From Longispora sp047121295 (GTDB taxonomy: Bacteria; Actinomycetota; Actinomycetes; Mycobacteriales; Micromonosporaceae), in contig NZ_CP139447.1 of assembly GCF_047121295.1 (NCBI RefSeq), positions 1,178,001 to 1,242,000 of the forward strand: DNA of 64,000 nucleotides, read 5' to 3'. Below, piece after piece: positions 15,323-23,036 of the stretch (position 1 is the first letter of the stretch; every line of letters starts with the position of its first letter). The position numbers were made by a program, and so were the translations under genes. The notes below the pieces were generated by a model. It was not told the origin of the DNA. It saw only the letters and a list, made by a program, of their open reading frames with translations, and searched no databases.

Positions 15323-16999
15323 ATGACGACCAGAGCCAAGGGACAGGGCCAGTGGGCCCTCGGATACCGCGAACCGCTCAACGCCAACGAGCGGATGAAG
15401 AAGGACGACGACGGGCTCAACGTGCGGGCCCGGGTCGAGAATGTCTACCAGTACACGGGCTTCGCCGGTATCGACCCCTCCGACCTGCGGGGACGGCTCC
15501 GCTGGTGGGGGCTCTACACCCAGCGCAAGCCGGGGATCGACGGCGGCCGGACGGCCTCGCTGGAGCCGCACGAGCTCGAGGACGAGTACTTCATGCTCCG
15601 GGTCCGCATCGACGGCGGCCAGCTCTCCCTGGAGCAGCTGCGCGTCATCGCGGACATCTCGGTGAGGTACGCGCGCAGCTCCGCCGATCTCACCGACCGG
15701 CAGAACATCCAGCTGCACTGGGTGCGGATCGAGGACGTGCCGGCGATCTGGAAGGCGCTCGAAGCCGTCGGGCTCAGTACCCAGGAGGCGTGCGGCGACG
15801 TCCCCCGGGTCATCGTCGGCAGCCCGGTGGCCGGCGTCTCGGCCGAGGAGCTGATCGACCCGACCGACGTGATCCGCGAGATCGAGCGGCGCTTCGTCGG
15901 TAACCCCGAGTTCTCGAACCTGCCCCGCAAGTTCAAGTCCTCGATCTCCTGGCTGCCGGACGTCCCCTACGAGGTCAACGACGTCGCGTTCGTCGGCAGC
16001 GTGCACGCCGACCACGGCCCGGGCTTCGACCTGTGGGTCGGCGGCGGCCTGGCGGTCAACCCGATGCTGGCCAAGCGGCTCGGCGTCTGGGTGCCGCTGA
16101 ACGACATCCCCGAGGTCTGGGCCGGCGTGATCGGCATCTTCCGCGACTACGGCTACCGTCGGCTGCGCACGAAGGCCCGGCTGAAGTTCCTGGTCAACGA
16201 CTGGGGCGTGGAGAAGTTCCGCGACGTCCTGGAGAACGAGTACCTCAAGCGCAAGCTCACCGACGGGCCCCCGCCGGTGCTGCCGGAGCGGCCGATCGAC
16301 CACATCGGGGCCGCCCCGCAGAACGACGGCAACTTCTACCTGGGCGTCGCGCCGGTGGTCGGCCGGATCTCCGGCGAGAAGCTGCACGCGCTGGCCGACG
16401 TCCTGGAAAGGCACAACCTTCATCGGGTACGCACCACGGCGTACCAGAAACTGTTGGTTCTCGATATTCCGCCCGCGATCGTGGACACCGTCGCCGCCGA
16501 GCTCGACCAGCTGGGCCTGAGCAGCAGGCCCTCGACCTGGCGGCGCGCGACGATGGCGTGCACCGGCATCGAGTACTGCAAGCTCGCGATCGTCGAGACC
16601 AAGGCCACGGCCGCGACCCTGATCACGGAGCTGGAGTCCCGGCTCGGCGACGTCGACGCGGACATCTCGATAAACATCAACGGTTGCCCGAACGCCTGCG
16701 CCCGGACCCAGGTGGCCGACATCGGCCTGAAGGGGATCCTGCTGGGCGGCAAGGAGGGCTTCCAGCTGCACCTCGGCGGCGGGCTGGCCGTGTCGGCCGG
16801 CGCGTGGGCCGAGGACACCGACGACCCCGAAGAGGTACCGGTCGGCAGCCTCGGCCGCAAGCTGCGCGGCCTGAAGTCCACGGCTGAGGACCTGCCCGAC
16901 TACGTCGAACGCCTGACCCGCCGCTACCTGGCCGCCCGCGCCGAGGGCGAGACCTTCGCCGCCTGGGTGGCCCGCGCCGAAGAGGAGGCACTGGCATGA
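15323..16999 (+). CDS. sirA: Ferredoxin-dependent sulfite reductase
   Basis: 558 residues, the usual size of assimilatory SirA. It reduces sulfite to sulfide with six ferredoxin-derived electrons at a siroheme-[4Fe-4S] centre. The cluster ligands are visible as ACTGIEYC (Cys413, Cys419) and NGCPNAC (Cys455, Cys459). The Tyr in VYQYTGFAGI and the Cys in QEACGDVPR correspond to the Tyr-Cys pair that marks sulfite rather than nitrite reductases in mycobacteria. AGGAGA lies 6 nt before the ATG. Overlaps cysH by 4 nt (ATGA). Confidence 0.92.
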   Translation: MTTRAKGQGQWALGYREPLNANERMKKDDDGLNVRARVENVYQYTGFAGIDPSDLRGRLRWWGLYTQRKPGIDGGRTASLEPHELEDEYFMLRVRIDGGQLSLEQLRVIADISVRYARSSADLTDRQNIQLHWVRIEDVPAIWKALEAVGLSTQEACGDVPRVIVGSPVAGVSAEELIDPTDVIREIERRFVGNPEFSNLPRKFKSSISWLPDVPYEVNDVAFVGSVHADHGPGFDLWVGGGLAVNPMLAKRLGVWVPLNDIPEVWAGVIGIFRDYGYRRLRTKARLKFLVNDWGVEKFRDVLENEYLKRKLTDGPPPVLPERPIDHIGAAPQNDGNFYLGVAPVVGRISGEKLHALADVLERHNLHRVRTTAYQKLLVLDIPPAIVDTVAAELDQLGLSSRPSTWRRATMACTGIEYCKLAIVETKATAATLITELESRLGDVDADISININGCPNACARTQVADIGLKGILLGGKEGFQLHLGGGLAVSAGAWAEDTDDPEEVPVGSLGRKLRGLKSTAEDLPDYVERLTRRYLAARAEGETFAAWVARAEEEALA

Positions 17000-17685
17000 C
17001 CGTCGCCTTAGAGAAGCTGGCCTACAAGGCCGGCAACGACCTGGAAGAGGCCACCGCCGAGGAGATCGTCTCCTGGGCCGTGGAGCAGTTCGGCCCGAAG
17101 TTCTGCGTGACCAGCTCGTTCGCCGACGCGCTGCTCGCGCATGTCGTGTCCCGGGTCGCGCCCGGCGTGGACGTGATCTTCCTGGACACCGGCCTGCACT
17201 TCGCCGAGACCCTGGCCGTCCGCGACCAGGCCGTGCGCACCCTGCCGATCACCGTGAAGTCCATTCCGCCGCAGCGCACCGTCGGCCAGCAGGACGGCGA
17301 CCACGGGCCCCGGCTGTTCCACCGCGACCCGAACCAGTGCTGCCACCTGCGCAAGGTCGAGCCGCTGACCCGGGCCCTGGACCCGTACGTGGCGTGGGCC
17401 ACCGGGCTGCGCCGCGACGAGGGCCCGACCCGCGCCGACACCGCAGTGGTCGCCTACGACTACGAGCGCGAGAAGGTCAAGATCGCGCCGCTGGCCCGGT
17501 GGACGGCGGCGGACGCCGACGCGTACATCGCGCTGCACGACGTACCCGTGAACAAGCTCATCGACCAGGGCTTCCCCTCGATCGGCTGCTGGCCGTGCAC
17601 CCGGGCAGTGGCCCCGGGCGAGGACCCGCGCGCCGGGCGGTGGGCGATGTTCGAGGAGAAGACAGAGTGCGGCATCCACCAGTAG
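16996..17685 (+). CDS. cysH: Assimilatory adenylyl-sulfate (APS) reductase
   Basis: 229 residues. The paired cysteines CC at 115-116 and CxxC at 198-201 (GCWPCTR) are the [4Fe-4S] ligands that distinguish APS reductases from PAPS reductases, and the C-terminal KTECGIH contains the catalytic nucleophile Cys. The PP-loop segment CVTSSFADALLAHV binds the adenylyl group. Translation is coupled to sirA through the ATGA overlap. The enzyme makes the sulfite that SirA reduces. Confidence 0.93.
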   Translation: MTVALEKLAYKAGNDLEEATAEEIVSWAVEQFGPKFCVTSSFADALLAHVVSRVAPGVDVIFLDTGLHFAETLAVRDQAVRTLPITVKSIPPQRTVGQQDGDHGPRLFHRDPNQCCHLRKVEPLTRALDPYVAWATGLRRDEGPTRADTAVVAYDYEREKVKIAPLARWTAADADAYIALHDVPVNKLIDQGFPSIGCWPCTRAVAPGEDPRAGRWAMFEEKTECGIHQ

Positions 17686-17847
17686 GGCCGACGCCCGCCG
17701 GTCCGGCCGTGCCCCGGCAGGCGCCGGCCGGGGCGGTCCCCGCTGGAGGCGATGGGGGACGGTTGTCCGCCGGACCCGCCTGTGACGGGGCTGGGCGGCC
17801 GTCCGCAGGAACGGTTTCCCCCGGGCCCACCGGTGGCGGGGCGGTCC

Positions 17848-18010
17848 CTCACGGGGCCGAGCGTGACGGGCTGTCGGGCGGACCCGGGTCCTCGGCCGGG
17901 CTGGCTCCTCATGGGGCCGAGCGCGGTGGGTTGCCCGGCGGTCCGGCCGTCTCCGTGGCGGCGGTTCTGCGCGGGGCCGAGCGCGGCGCGCAGGTGTCCC
18001 CGGGGCCCGT
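17848..18010 (+). repeat. 60-bp tandem repeat, about three units
   Basis: GGGGCCGAGCG recurs at exactly 60-bp spacing (17853, 17913, 17973). In the chelatase reading frame it gives 20-residue units HGAERDGLSGG, HGAERGGLPGG and RGAERGAQVSP plus diverged remainder. The stretch between cysH and the conserved chelatase start stays open in this frame. Confidence 0.75.
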
Positions 18011-18983
18011 CCCCGGTGGGGCCGGGCGGCCGGCGCTGGTCCTGCTGGCGCACGGCAGCCGCGACCCGCGGGCGGCGATGACGACGGAGGACCTGGCCCT
18101 GGCCGTGTCCGCCGCCCGCCCGGGCCTCGACGTCCGGGTCGCCTACCTCGACCACGCCTGGCCCCGGCCCGGTGAGGTGCTGGCGGCCCTGGCGGCCTCC
18201 GGGGCGCCCTCGGCGGTCGTGGTGCCGTTGCTGCTCACGTCGGCGTACCACGGCACGGTCGACGTGCCGGCCGTGCTCGCCGATCCGCCCCTGCCCGTGC
18301 ACCGCGCGCCGATCGTGGGCGCGGACCGGCTGCTGTACCCGGCCCTGCTGCGCGGCGTGCGCTCGGCGCTGCGCGCGCGGTTCCCGGTCGTCGGCTACGC
18401 GGGCGCACCCCGGTTCCCGACCGCGCTGCCGGGCGCGGACCCGACGGGGCTGTCGGCTCTCCGGTCGGGCGCGGATCGGACGGCGCTGTCGACGCTCCGG
18501 TCGGGCGAGGCCGCCCGGTGGCTCCCGCCGCAGGCCGGACGCACCCTGCCTGCTCAGGCCGGACGCACTCTGCCGATCCAGGCCCGGTCGGGCTCGCGCA
18601 CCCCGCCCGGCGGGGCCCCGTGCGACGGCCTCGTGGTCATCGCCGCCGGTACCTCCGACGACGCGGCGCGCGCCGGCCTGGCCGTCGTCGCGGCCGAGCT
18701 GGGGGAGTGGCTGGGGGTGCCGGCCCGGATCGGGTTCGCCTCCGGGCCCGGCCCCGGGGCCGACCGGGCCGTCGCCGCGCTGCACGCCGCCGGTGCGCAC
18801 CGGGTCGGCGTCGCCTCGTGCTTCCTCGCCCCGGGCCGGCTATACGACAAGGCCCGCGACCGGGCGCTGCGGGCCGGCGCGGTGACCGTGGCCGAACCCC
18901 TCGGAGCGGCCCCGGAGCTGGTGGAACTGGTCCTCACCCGGTACGCGGCGGCCGTGTCCGCGCCGCTGCCAGCGGTCGCATGA
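17994..18983 (+). CDS. Sirohydrochlorin chelatase, CbiX/SirB-like
   Basis: 329 residues from GTG 17994; a GTG at 17709 or one overlapping the end of cysH would add a repeat-built extension of about 95 residues or more. The first CbiX domain begins LVLLAHGSRDPRAA with the metal-binding His, and the second half (LVVIAAGTSDDAARAGL, VGVASCFLAPGRLYDKARD) is a related domain. Ferrochelation of sirohydrochlorin yields the siroheme that SirA needs, matching the operon position. The linker between domains contains 36-bp and 24-bp tandem repeats, so domain spacing has changed recently. The exact start is uncertain. Confidence 0.8.
   Translation: MSPGPVPGGAGRPALVLLAHGSRDPRAAMTTEDLALAVSAARPGLDVRVAYLDHAWPRPGEVLAALAASGAPSAVVVPLLLTSAYHGTVDVPAVLADPPLPVHRAPIVGADRLLYPALLRGVRSALRARFPVVGYAGAPRFPTALPGADPTGLSALRSGADRTALSTLRSGEAARWLPPQAGRTLPAQAGRTLPIQARSGSRTPPGGAPCDGLVVIAAGTSDDAARAGLAVVAAELGEWLGVPARIGFASGPGPGADRAVAALHAAGAHRVGVASCFLAPGRLYDKARDRALRAGAVTVAEPLGAAPELVELVLTRYAAAVSAPLPAVA
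18431..18510 (+). repeat. 36-bp tandem repeat inside chelatase gene
   Basis: GGGCGCGG or a near match recurs at 18431, 18467 and 18503. The two full units encode 12-residue repeats (GADPTGLSALRS, GADRTALSTLRS) in the inter-domain linker. Confidence 0.75.
18531..18590 (+). repeat. 24-bp tandem repeat inside chelatase gene
   Basis: CAGGCCGGACGCAC-type units start at 18531, 18555 and 18579, encoding QAGRTLPA, QAGRTLPI and a diverged third unit. In frame, in the same linker as the 36-bp repeat. Confidence 0.75.
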
Positions 18984-19352
18984 GGACACTTGCACGGCGT
19001 TCGAATGTGTGTTCGAATATTGGGGTCAGGTTCGGCCCGGGAGGTTCCCACGGCCGTGGCCGCCCGGGTCTGACGGCTCCTCGGGTCAGGGGAGTCCACG
19101 CACGTGAAAACGACCGAGGCCCGGGTTGGTCACCCGGGCCTCGGTCGAAAACGAGATGTGTGCCGCGCCGGGAAACCGCGACAGCGGTAGCGGCGGAGCG
19201 GTAGTGCGGTGGAGACACAGCTGTGCGATCGCCACAGGATGGCGGTGGGCACAGCGGCTGGTCGTGCAGCTCTTGAATTGCAGCTCCTGAGACGGAGCGG
19301 AGGTAAAACTGCAAAGCGGTGTTCGCGCGCGTCGAGAATTGCGCGGTGTGGA
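18984..19352. other. Noncoding gap between chelatase and whiB1 3' ends
   Basis: No convincing gene. It contains a 16-bp SOS-box-like palindrome (19001-19016) with no promoter role evident, and a strong terminator at 19111-19147. The rest shows nothing recognisable. Confidence 0.6.
19111..19147. terminator. 16-bp-stem terminator
   Basis: CGACCGAGGCCCGGGT (19111-19126) and its exact complement (19132-19147) enclose a 5-nt loop, with AAAA on both flanks, so it could end transcripts from either side (chelatase operon or whiB1). Confidence 0.8.
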
Positions 19353-19607
19353 TCAGGCGGTGCGAGCCTGGACCCGGAAGCTGCCGCGCCGCTTGAGGGC
19401 GCGCCGCTCTTCCTCACTCATTCCGCCCCACACGCCGGCGTCCTGACCACTCTCGAGGGCCCACTGCAGGCACTCGCTGGTCGCGGGACACCGCCGACAC
19501 ACGGCCTTGGCCTGCTCGATCTGGAGGAGGGCGGGGCCGGACGTCCCGATCGGGAAGAACAGCTCCGGGTCCTCGTCGCGGCAGGAGGCAACGTGACGCC
19601 AGTCCAT
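19353..19607 (-). CDS. whiB1: WhiB1-type iron-sulfur regulator
   Basis: 84 residues, starting MDWRHVASCRDEDPELFFP like mycobacterial WhiB1. The four cluster Cys are at 9, 37, 40 and 46 (CRRCPATSEC), followed by the WhiB turn GVWGGMSEEERRALKRR and a basic tail. These [4Fe-4S] proteins bind the primary sigma factor, sense nitric oxide and are usually essential. The ATG at 19607 has AAGGAGA 11 nt upstream. A CRP-like site lies 131 bp upstream. Confidence 0.95.
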   Translation of the reverse strand: MDWRHVASCRDEDPELFFPIGTSGPALLQIEQAKAVCRRCPATSECLQWALESGQDAGVWGGMSEEERRALKRRGSFRVQARTA

Positions 19608-20052
19608 GAGGGCAACTCTCCTTGGATTGTGGATCTTCAATGACTTCCGAATGTCTTACGCGTCCCACGCTCAGCGGAGCTGGGGGCCACCGCAAGCGCG
19701 GGAGCAGGCTGTGGTACACGTCTTGCTTCAGTTCGCTTGTGAATACTTTCACGAACTCACGCGATGTCAAGAGGTGAGTCCCAAGAAACTTCGACACGGT
19801 GAGCAACGTCACCGACTGTTTGTCCGAATTTTATCGGGATTCTCGATCCTGCGCTCGCGACTGTATGTAGTTATGGTAGAGCCTGTGGTCACCACGTGCC
19901 CGCGATTTCCGTGAGCCGAGGGTCACCATCTCCGCGATGGCCCACGAGACGCCCAGCAGAGGCGGCATCCAGAGGGCTCAGACGATGTCCCGGATCTCGA
20001 AAACCCGTTTGGTGGAACAACGAGACGGACGAACAGACGATACGACCGCTGA
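19608..20052. other. Long upstream region of whiB1
   Basis: 445 bp without a supported gene, with lower GC than the surroundings. It should hold the whiB1 promoter and contains a CRP/FNR-type inverted repeat at 19738-19753. Its far end abuts the stop of the lipid kinase gene. No conserved structure was recognised in the rest. Confidence 0.6.
19738..19753. promoter_or_regulatory. CRP-like binding site upstream of whiB1
   Basis: TGTGAATACTTTCACG fits TGTGA-N6-TCACA with one mismatch, centred about 138 bp before the whiB1 ATG. Mycobacterial whiB1 is known to be CRP-controlled; carrying that over to this genome is inference. Confidence 0.5.
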
Positions 20053-20970
20053 TCAGCAAACTACGCGCAGCGCGTCGGGAACGGCGCGGAAGACGACACT
20101 CCGCCGTTCGCCCACGTAGTCGCCGTCGACCTGGAAGGCCATGGCTTTCGGTGTACTCAGCGTGAAACCGTCCGCGTCGTGCAGCCGCAGGACCCGCTTC
20201 CCATGGGGTTCCTGCCCGCTTGACAACATCTGGGTGATTGTGCGAATGGTGCTCGGCAGCCACAGCCCCCGCAGCGCGAGCACGTCGAGCCCGAGATCGA
20301 AGGACGCTTCTGGGTTCGGGTGTACCGGTTTCGCGCCGATGTAGGTCCACGGGGCGGTGTTCTGCACGATCGCCATCGACAGGCCCGGTTCGTCCGGCGC
20401 GCCCTCCCGGCTCAGGGTGAGGCTCGGGTGCCGCTCCTGCCGGCTCGCGTACTGGGCCAGGGCGGACTGGAAGTACAACAGCGGGGTCGACGCGCGGCCC
20501 TTGCGGCGGGAGCGCTCCACCCGGCGGGTGACGGCCGCGTCCATCCCGAAGCCGGCGCAGAAGGTGAAGTACCGGTCGTCGGCCATGCCGAGCCCCACGG
20601 ACCGGCTGCGGCCCTCCCGGACGGCCTCCAGGATCACGCCCGCCGCGTCGACCCACGAGTTCGGCAGGCCGAGCGCGCGGGCGAACACGTTGGTCGAGCC
20701 GCCGGGCACCACGGCGAGCGCGGTGTGCGGCGCGGGGCCGTCGGCGAGCAGCCCGTTGACGGCCTCGTTGATCGTGCCGTCCCCGCCGAGGGTGACGACG
20801 AGGTCCATGCCGGATTCGACGGCCTTTCGCGCCAGTTCGGCCGCATGTCCTCTATGTCCGGTGTGCTCGACCGAGAGGTCCAGTTCCGAGGCCAGGGCCC
20901 GGGCCAGCACGTCCCGGCTCCGGTCGTTGGTGGTGGTGGCCTTGGGGTTGACCACGAGGAGCGCCCGCAT
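20053..20970 (-). CDS. Diacylglycerol/sphingosine kinase-family lipid kinase
   Basis: 305 residues. VTLGGDGTINEAVNGLL is the nucleotide-binding signature of the DAGK catalytic domain, VVPGGSTNVFARALGLP is the second motif, and the C-terminal beta sandwich ends with VDGDYVGERRSVVF. Actinobacterial members phosphorylate diacylglycerol or similar lipids at the membrane. The ATG at 20970 has TACAGT 7 nt upstream and no Shine-Dalgarno sequence, suggesting a leaderless mRNA. Divergent from a small membrane protein gene with only 34 bp between start codons. Confidence 0.9.
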   Translation of the reverse strand: MRALLVVNPKATTTNDRSRDVLARALASELDLSVEHTGHRGHAAELARKAVESGMDLVVTLGGDGTINEAVNGLLADGPAPHTALAVVPGGSTNVFARALGLPNSWVDAAGVILEAVREGRSRSVGLGMADDRYFTFCAGFGMDAAVTRRVERSRRKGRASTPLLYFQSALAQYASRQERHPSLTLSREGAPDEPGLSMAIVQNTAPWTYIGAKPVHPNPEASFDLGLDVLALRGLWLPSTIRTITQMLSSGQEPHGKRVLRLHDADGFTLSTPKAMAFQVDGDYVGERRSVVFRAVPDALRVVC

Positions 20971-20977
20971 GGCCGGC

Positions 20978-20983
20978 ACTGTA
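20978..20983 (-). promoter_or_regulatory. -10 box, leaderless start of lipid kinase gene
   Basis: TACAGT on the minus strand, 7 nt before the ATG at 20970. It lies back to back with the -10 of the divergent gene (20992-20997). Confidence 0.5.
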
Positions 20984-20991
20984 CCGCCCGG

Positions 20992-20997
20992 TAGGCT
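20992..20997 (+). promoter_or_regulatory. -10 box, leaderless start of small membrane gene
   Basis: TAGGCT, 7 nt before the GTG at 21005. The two divergent -10 boxes are only 8 bp apart, so the promoters overlap completely. Confidence 0.55.
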
Positions 20998-21004
20998 GTC
21001 CGGC

Positions 21005-21415
21005 GTGGCAGAACCGGTGGACCCAGTGCGACCCGTCACTCTCAAGGCCCTCGTCGGCCTGCTGTGGGGGAAGGCCGTCGTGCTCGTCGTCCTCACCGGC
21101 TGGCTGCTCTACGCGGACCTGTCCGGCCGGGCCGGCAGCGACAGGCTCGCGAACTTCGTCACGATCTATTCCGCCGTGTACGCGGTGCTCCTGTTCCTGG
21201 CCGGCTGGGCGGTGTACCGCCGGAAGAGCTGGTCGCGCGGGCCGGCCGTGATGCTGGAGCTGTTCCTGCTGCCGATCGGGTACTACATGGTCACCGGCGG
21301 GCAGCCCCTGCTGGGCGTGCCGGTGATCGTCCTCGGGCTGCTCGGGGTGTTCCTGGCCCTGCACCGCAAGACCCTCGAGGCCATCGGCATCGACCTGCCC
21401 CGCCGGGGCGCCTGA
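21005..21415 (+). CDS. Four-helix integral membrane protein
   Basis: 136 residues with four predicted membrane helices: around KAVVLVVLTGWLLYADL, YSAVYAVLLFLAGWAVY, VMLELFLLPIGYYMVTG and VPVIVLGLLGVFLALHR. The loops are short and the C-terminus is basic. No catalytic motif is seen; this resembles uncharacterised actinobacterial membrane proteins. It shares a compact divergent promoter with the lipid kinase gene. The GTG start gives VAEPVDPVRPVTLKALVGLL. Function unknown. Confidence 0.8.
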   Translation: MAEPVDPVRPVTLKALVGLLWGKAVVLVVLTGWLLYADLSGRAGSDRLANFVTIYSAVYAVLLFLAGWAVYRRKSWSRGPAVMLELFLLPIGYYMVTGGQPLLGVPVIVLGLLGVFLALHRKTLEAIGIDLPRRGA

Positions 21416-21431
21416 CCTCCGACGCGGGGCG

Positions 21432-21485
21432 TCCGTGGCGCGTTCGGTGGAAGAGAGAAGAGCCTTCCACCGAACGCACCACGGA
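21432..21485. terminator. Long hairpin terminator
   Basis: TCCGTGG-CG-CGTTCGGTGGAAG (21432-21453) pairs with CTTCCACCGAACG-CA-CCACGGA (21464-21485), interrupted by one internal mismatch, with a 10-nt loop. It lies between the convergent membrane and sigma factor genes. Confidence 0.8.
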
Positions 21486-21512
21486 CTACGTATGACCACG
21501 CCTTTGCTGGCG

Positions 21513-22319
21513 TCAGCGGGTGTCCGTGAGGGCTACCCGGAGGCCGGCCAGGGTTCTGGTCAGTAGTCGGGAGACCTGGACCTGGGAGATCCCCAGCTCG
21601 GCGGCGATCTCCGCCTGGGTCCGGTACTCGAAGAAGCGCAGCGCCACCATCCGCTTCTCCCGTTCGGGGAGCTGACTGAGCAAGGGGCGCAGCGCGGCGC
21701 GGAACTCGACGGAGTCCAGCGCCTGGTCGGGGGCCGCCCGGTCGGCGTTGTCCAGCGGTACCACGCAGAGGCGTTCGCTCTCCAGGGCCTCGGACACCGC
21801 CGCCGCCGACGAGCCCAGGATGCCGGCCAGCTCGACCAGCGTCGGGGCCCGGCCGAGCCGCTGGTGCAGCTCGGCGGAAGCCCGGCTGGCCGCCGAGCGC
21901 AGCTCCTGGAGCCGGCGGGGGAGCCGCAGCGTGTTGCTCTTGTCCCGCAGGTGCCGCTGGAGCTCCCCGGTCATGGTCGGCGTCGCGAACGTCGTGAACT
22001 CCGCGCCCCGGTCCGGGTCGTAGCGGTCCATGGCCTTGAGCAGCCCGACCATCGCCACCTGGATCAGGTCGTCGAAGTCCTCGCCCCGGCCCTTGAACCG
22101 GCGCGCGAGCCCCTTGACCAGCGGCAGGTGCCGGCGGACCAGCTGCGTGCGCAGCGCCCGCCACGGCCGCGAGTACTGCTCGGCGGCGGCGAGCCGGGCG
22201 AGGAGTTCCCGGGTCTCGGGTTCGGGTGCTTTATCAAGATAAATCGACGGAAAATAGCTGAGTGGCTCGACCGAGCGACTGGGTCGCGGGATCATGGTCG
22301 TCAGCGTGGCTGTCGTCAT
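21513..22319 (-). CDS. RNA polymerase sigma factor, SigB/SigF/SigG family
   Basis: 268 residues with region 2 (LVKGLARRFKGRGEDFDDL, VAMVGLLKAMDRYDPDRG and FTTFATPTMTGELQRHLRD), region 3 (LHQRLGRAPTLVELAGILG) and a region 4 HTH (TQAEIAAELGISQVQVSRLL). It lacks region 1.1, as group 3 stress sigma factors do. The ATG overlaps the stop of the upstream anti-sigma gene (ATGA), so synthesis of the pair is coupled. Expected to direct a general stress or development regulon when released by its partner. Confidence 0.92.
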   Translation of the reverse strand: MTTATLTTMIPRPSRSVEPLSYFPSIYLDKAPEPETRELLARLAAAEQYSRPWRALRTQLVRRHLPLVKGLARRFKGRGEDFDDLIQVAMVGLLKAMDRYDPDRGAEFTTFATPTMTGELQRHLRDKSNTLRLPRRLQELRSAASRASAELHQRLGRAPTLVELAGILGSSAAAVSEALESERLCVVPLDNADRAAPDQALDSVEFRAALRPLLSQLPEREKRMVALRFFEYRTQAEIAAELGISQVQVSRLLTRTLAGLRVALTDTR

Positions 22320-22711
22320 CCGGCGTTCGCCCGACGCTTGGTCATCCGGATCGTCGCCACGCCGGCCAGCAGCTCGGCGGAGACATCGGCGACCAGTGCG
22401 GCGAGAACTCGCCAGGCGAACGTCTGGGTGTCCGGCAGGGCGCCGGTGGCCGGCGCGCTGATCGCGACGGCCAGGCTGTCGGGCCCGACATCGAACCGAC
22501 ACGTCAGCTCGGTGTCCTGCGGGTTGCCGATCGCGGGGAGCAGGAGAGCGCACGCCTCGTCGACGGCGATCCGGAGGTCCTCGATCTCGTCGAGGGTGAA
22601 GTGCAACCGGGCCGCGAGGCCCGCCGTGGCGGTGCGAAGAACGGAGAGGTAGGCGCCGTCCGCCGGAACGGTCAGCTCCACGATGTCGTCGGTCATCGTC
22701 TGGGCGGTCAT
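22316..22711 (-). CDS. Anti-sigma regulatory factor, RsbW/SpoIIAB-like
   Basis: 131 residues, a single GHKL ATPase domain. FTLDEIEDLRIAVDEACALL corresponds to the N-box, but the Asn expected after the E-A-x-x-x pattern is replaced by hydrophobic residues (DEACALLLPAIG), so ATP binding may be weak, as in some actinobacterial RsbW homologues. SAPATGALPDTQTFAWRVL and LLAGVATIRMTKRR close the fold. The ATG at 22711 has GGGGG about 11 nt upstream. It should bind and inhibit the sigma factor encoded immediately downstream; an antagonist of STAS type is not adjacent but one is at 56334-56720. Confidence 0.85.
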   Translation of the reverse strand: MTAQTMTDDIVELTVPADGAYLSVLRTATAGLAARLHFTLDEIEDLRIAVDEACALLLPAIGNPQDTELTCRFDVGPDSLAVAISAPATGALPDTQTFAWRVLAALVADVSAELLAGVATIRMTKRRANAG

Positions 22712-23036
22712 GGTCTATCGACCCCCTGCTGAAGTCGTGGTCACGTGTAGCCAAACGGGCGGCGCGGCCATCGGTAATGGCCAGGTCCGGGTTACCCCGG
22801 TTTGCTCTTTCGAGGAGTCATCCTTCCGGCCGGGAGCCTTGATCGCAAGAGCCCAGGTGAAAGCACGGATGGCCACCGAATGGCGAAAAGTCCACAGTAT
22901 GCGGAGCGTGTCACGATCAGTGCCCGACCGGAAACAGATGATCACAGTGATTCTCGCAAATTGCTGACTCTTGTTTTATGGCCAATCGCTCACGCGGGAT
23001 GCTTGGAACTCCGGCCGGAAGGCGTAAGGTGATGGG
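22712..23036. other. Divergent promoter region, anti-sigma / S26 genes
   Basis: 325 bp without a supported gene. It must hold the promoter of the anti-sigma/sigma operon, but no clear GTTT...GGGTA-type autoregulatory sigma site was found. The right end has a TAAGGT -10 box (23025-23030) for the S26-like gene. The middle is moderately AT-rich and unremarkable. Confidence 0.55.
23025..23030 (+). promoter_or_regulatory. -10 box or RBS before S26-like gene
   Basis: TAAGGT lies 6 nt before the GTG at 23037. The same bases (AAGGTGA) could act as a ribosome binding site if transcription starts upstream, so the reading is ambiguous. Confidence 0.45.

Noticed and set aside
19001..19016. SOS/LexA-box-like palindrome TCGAATGTGTGTTCGA
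   Set aside because: One mismatch to the actinobacterial box, but it lies between two gene 3' ends with no promoter or gene to control, so it is likely chance.
22712..22970. Two short frames between the anti-sigma and S26-like genes
   Set aside because: They overlap on opposite strands, lack good start context and show no coherent domain; they look like chance open frames in the promoter region.
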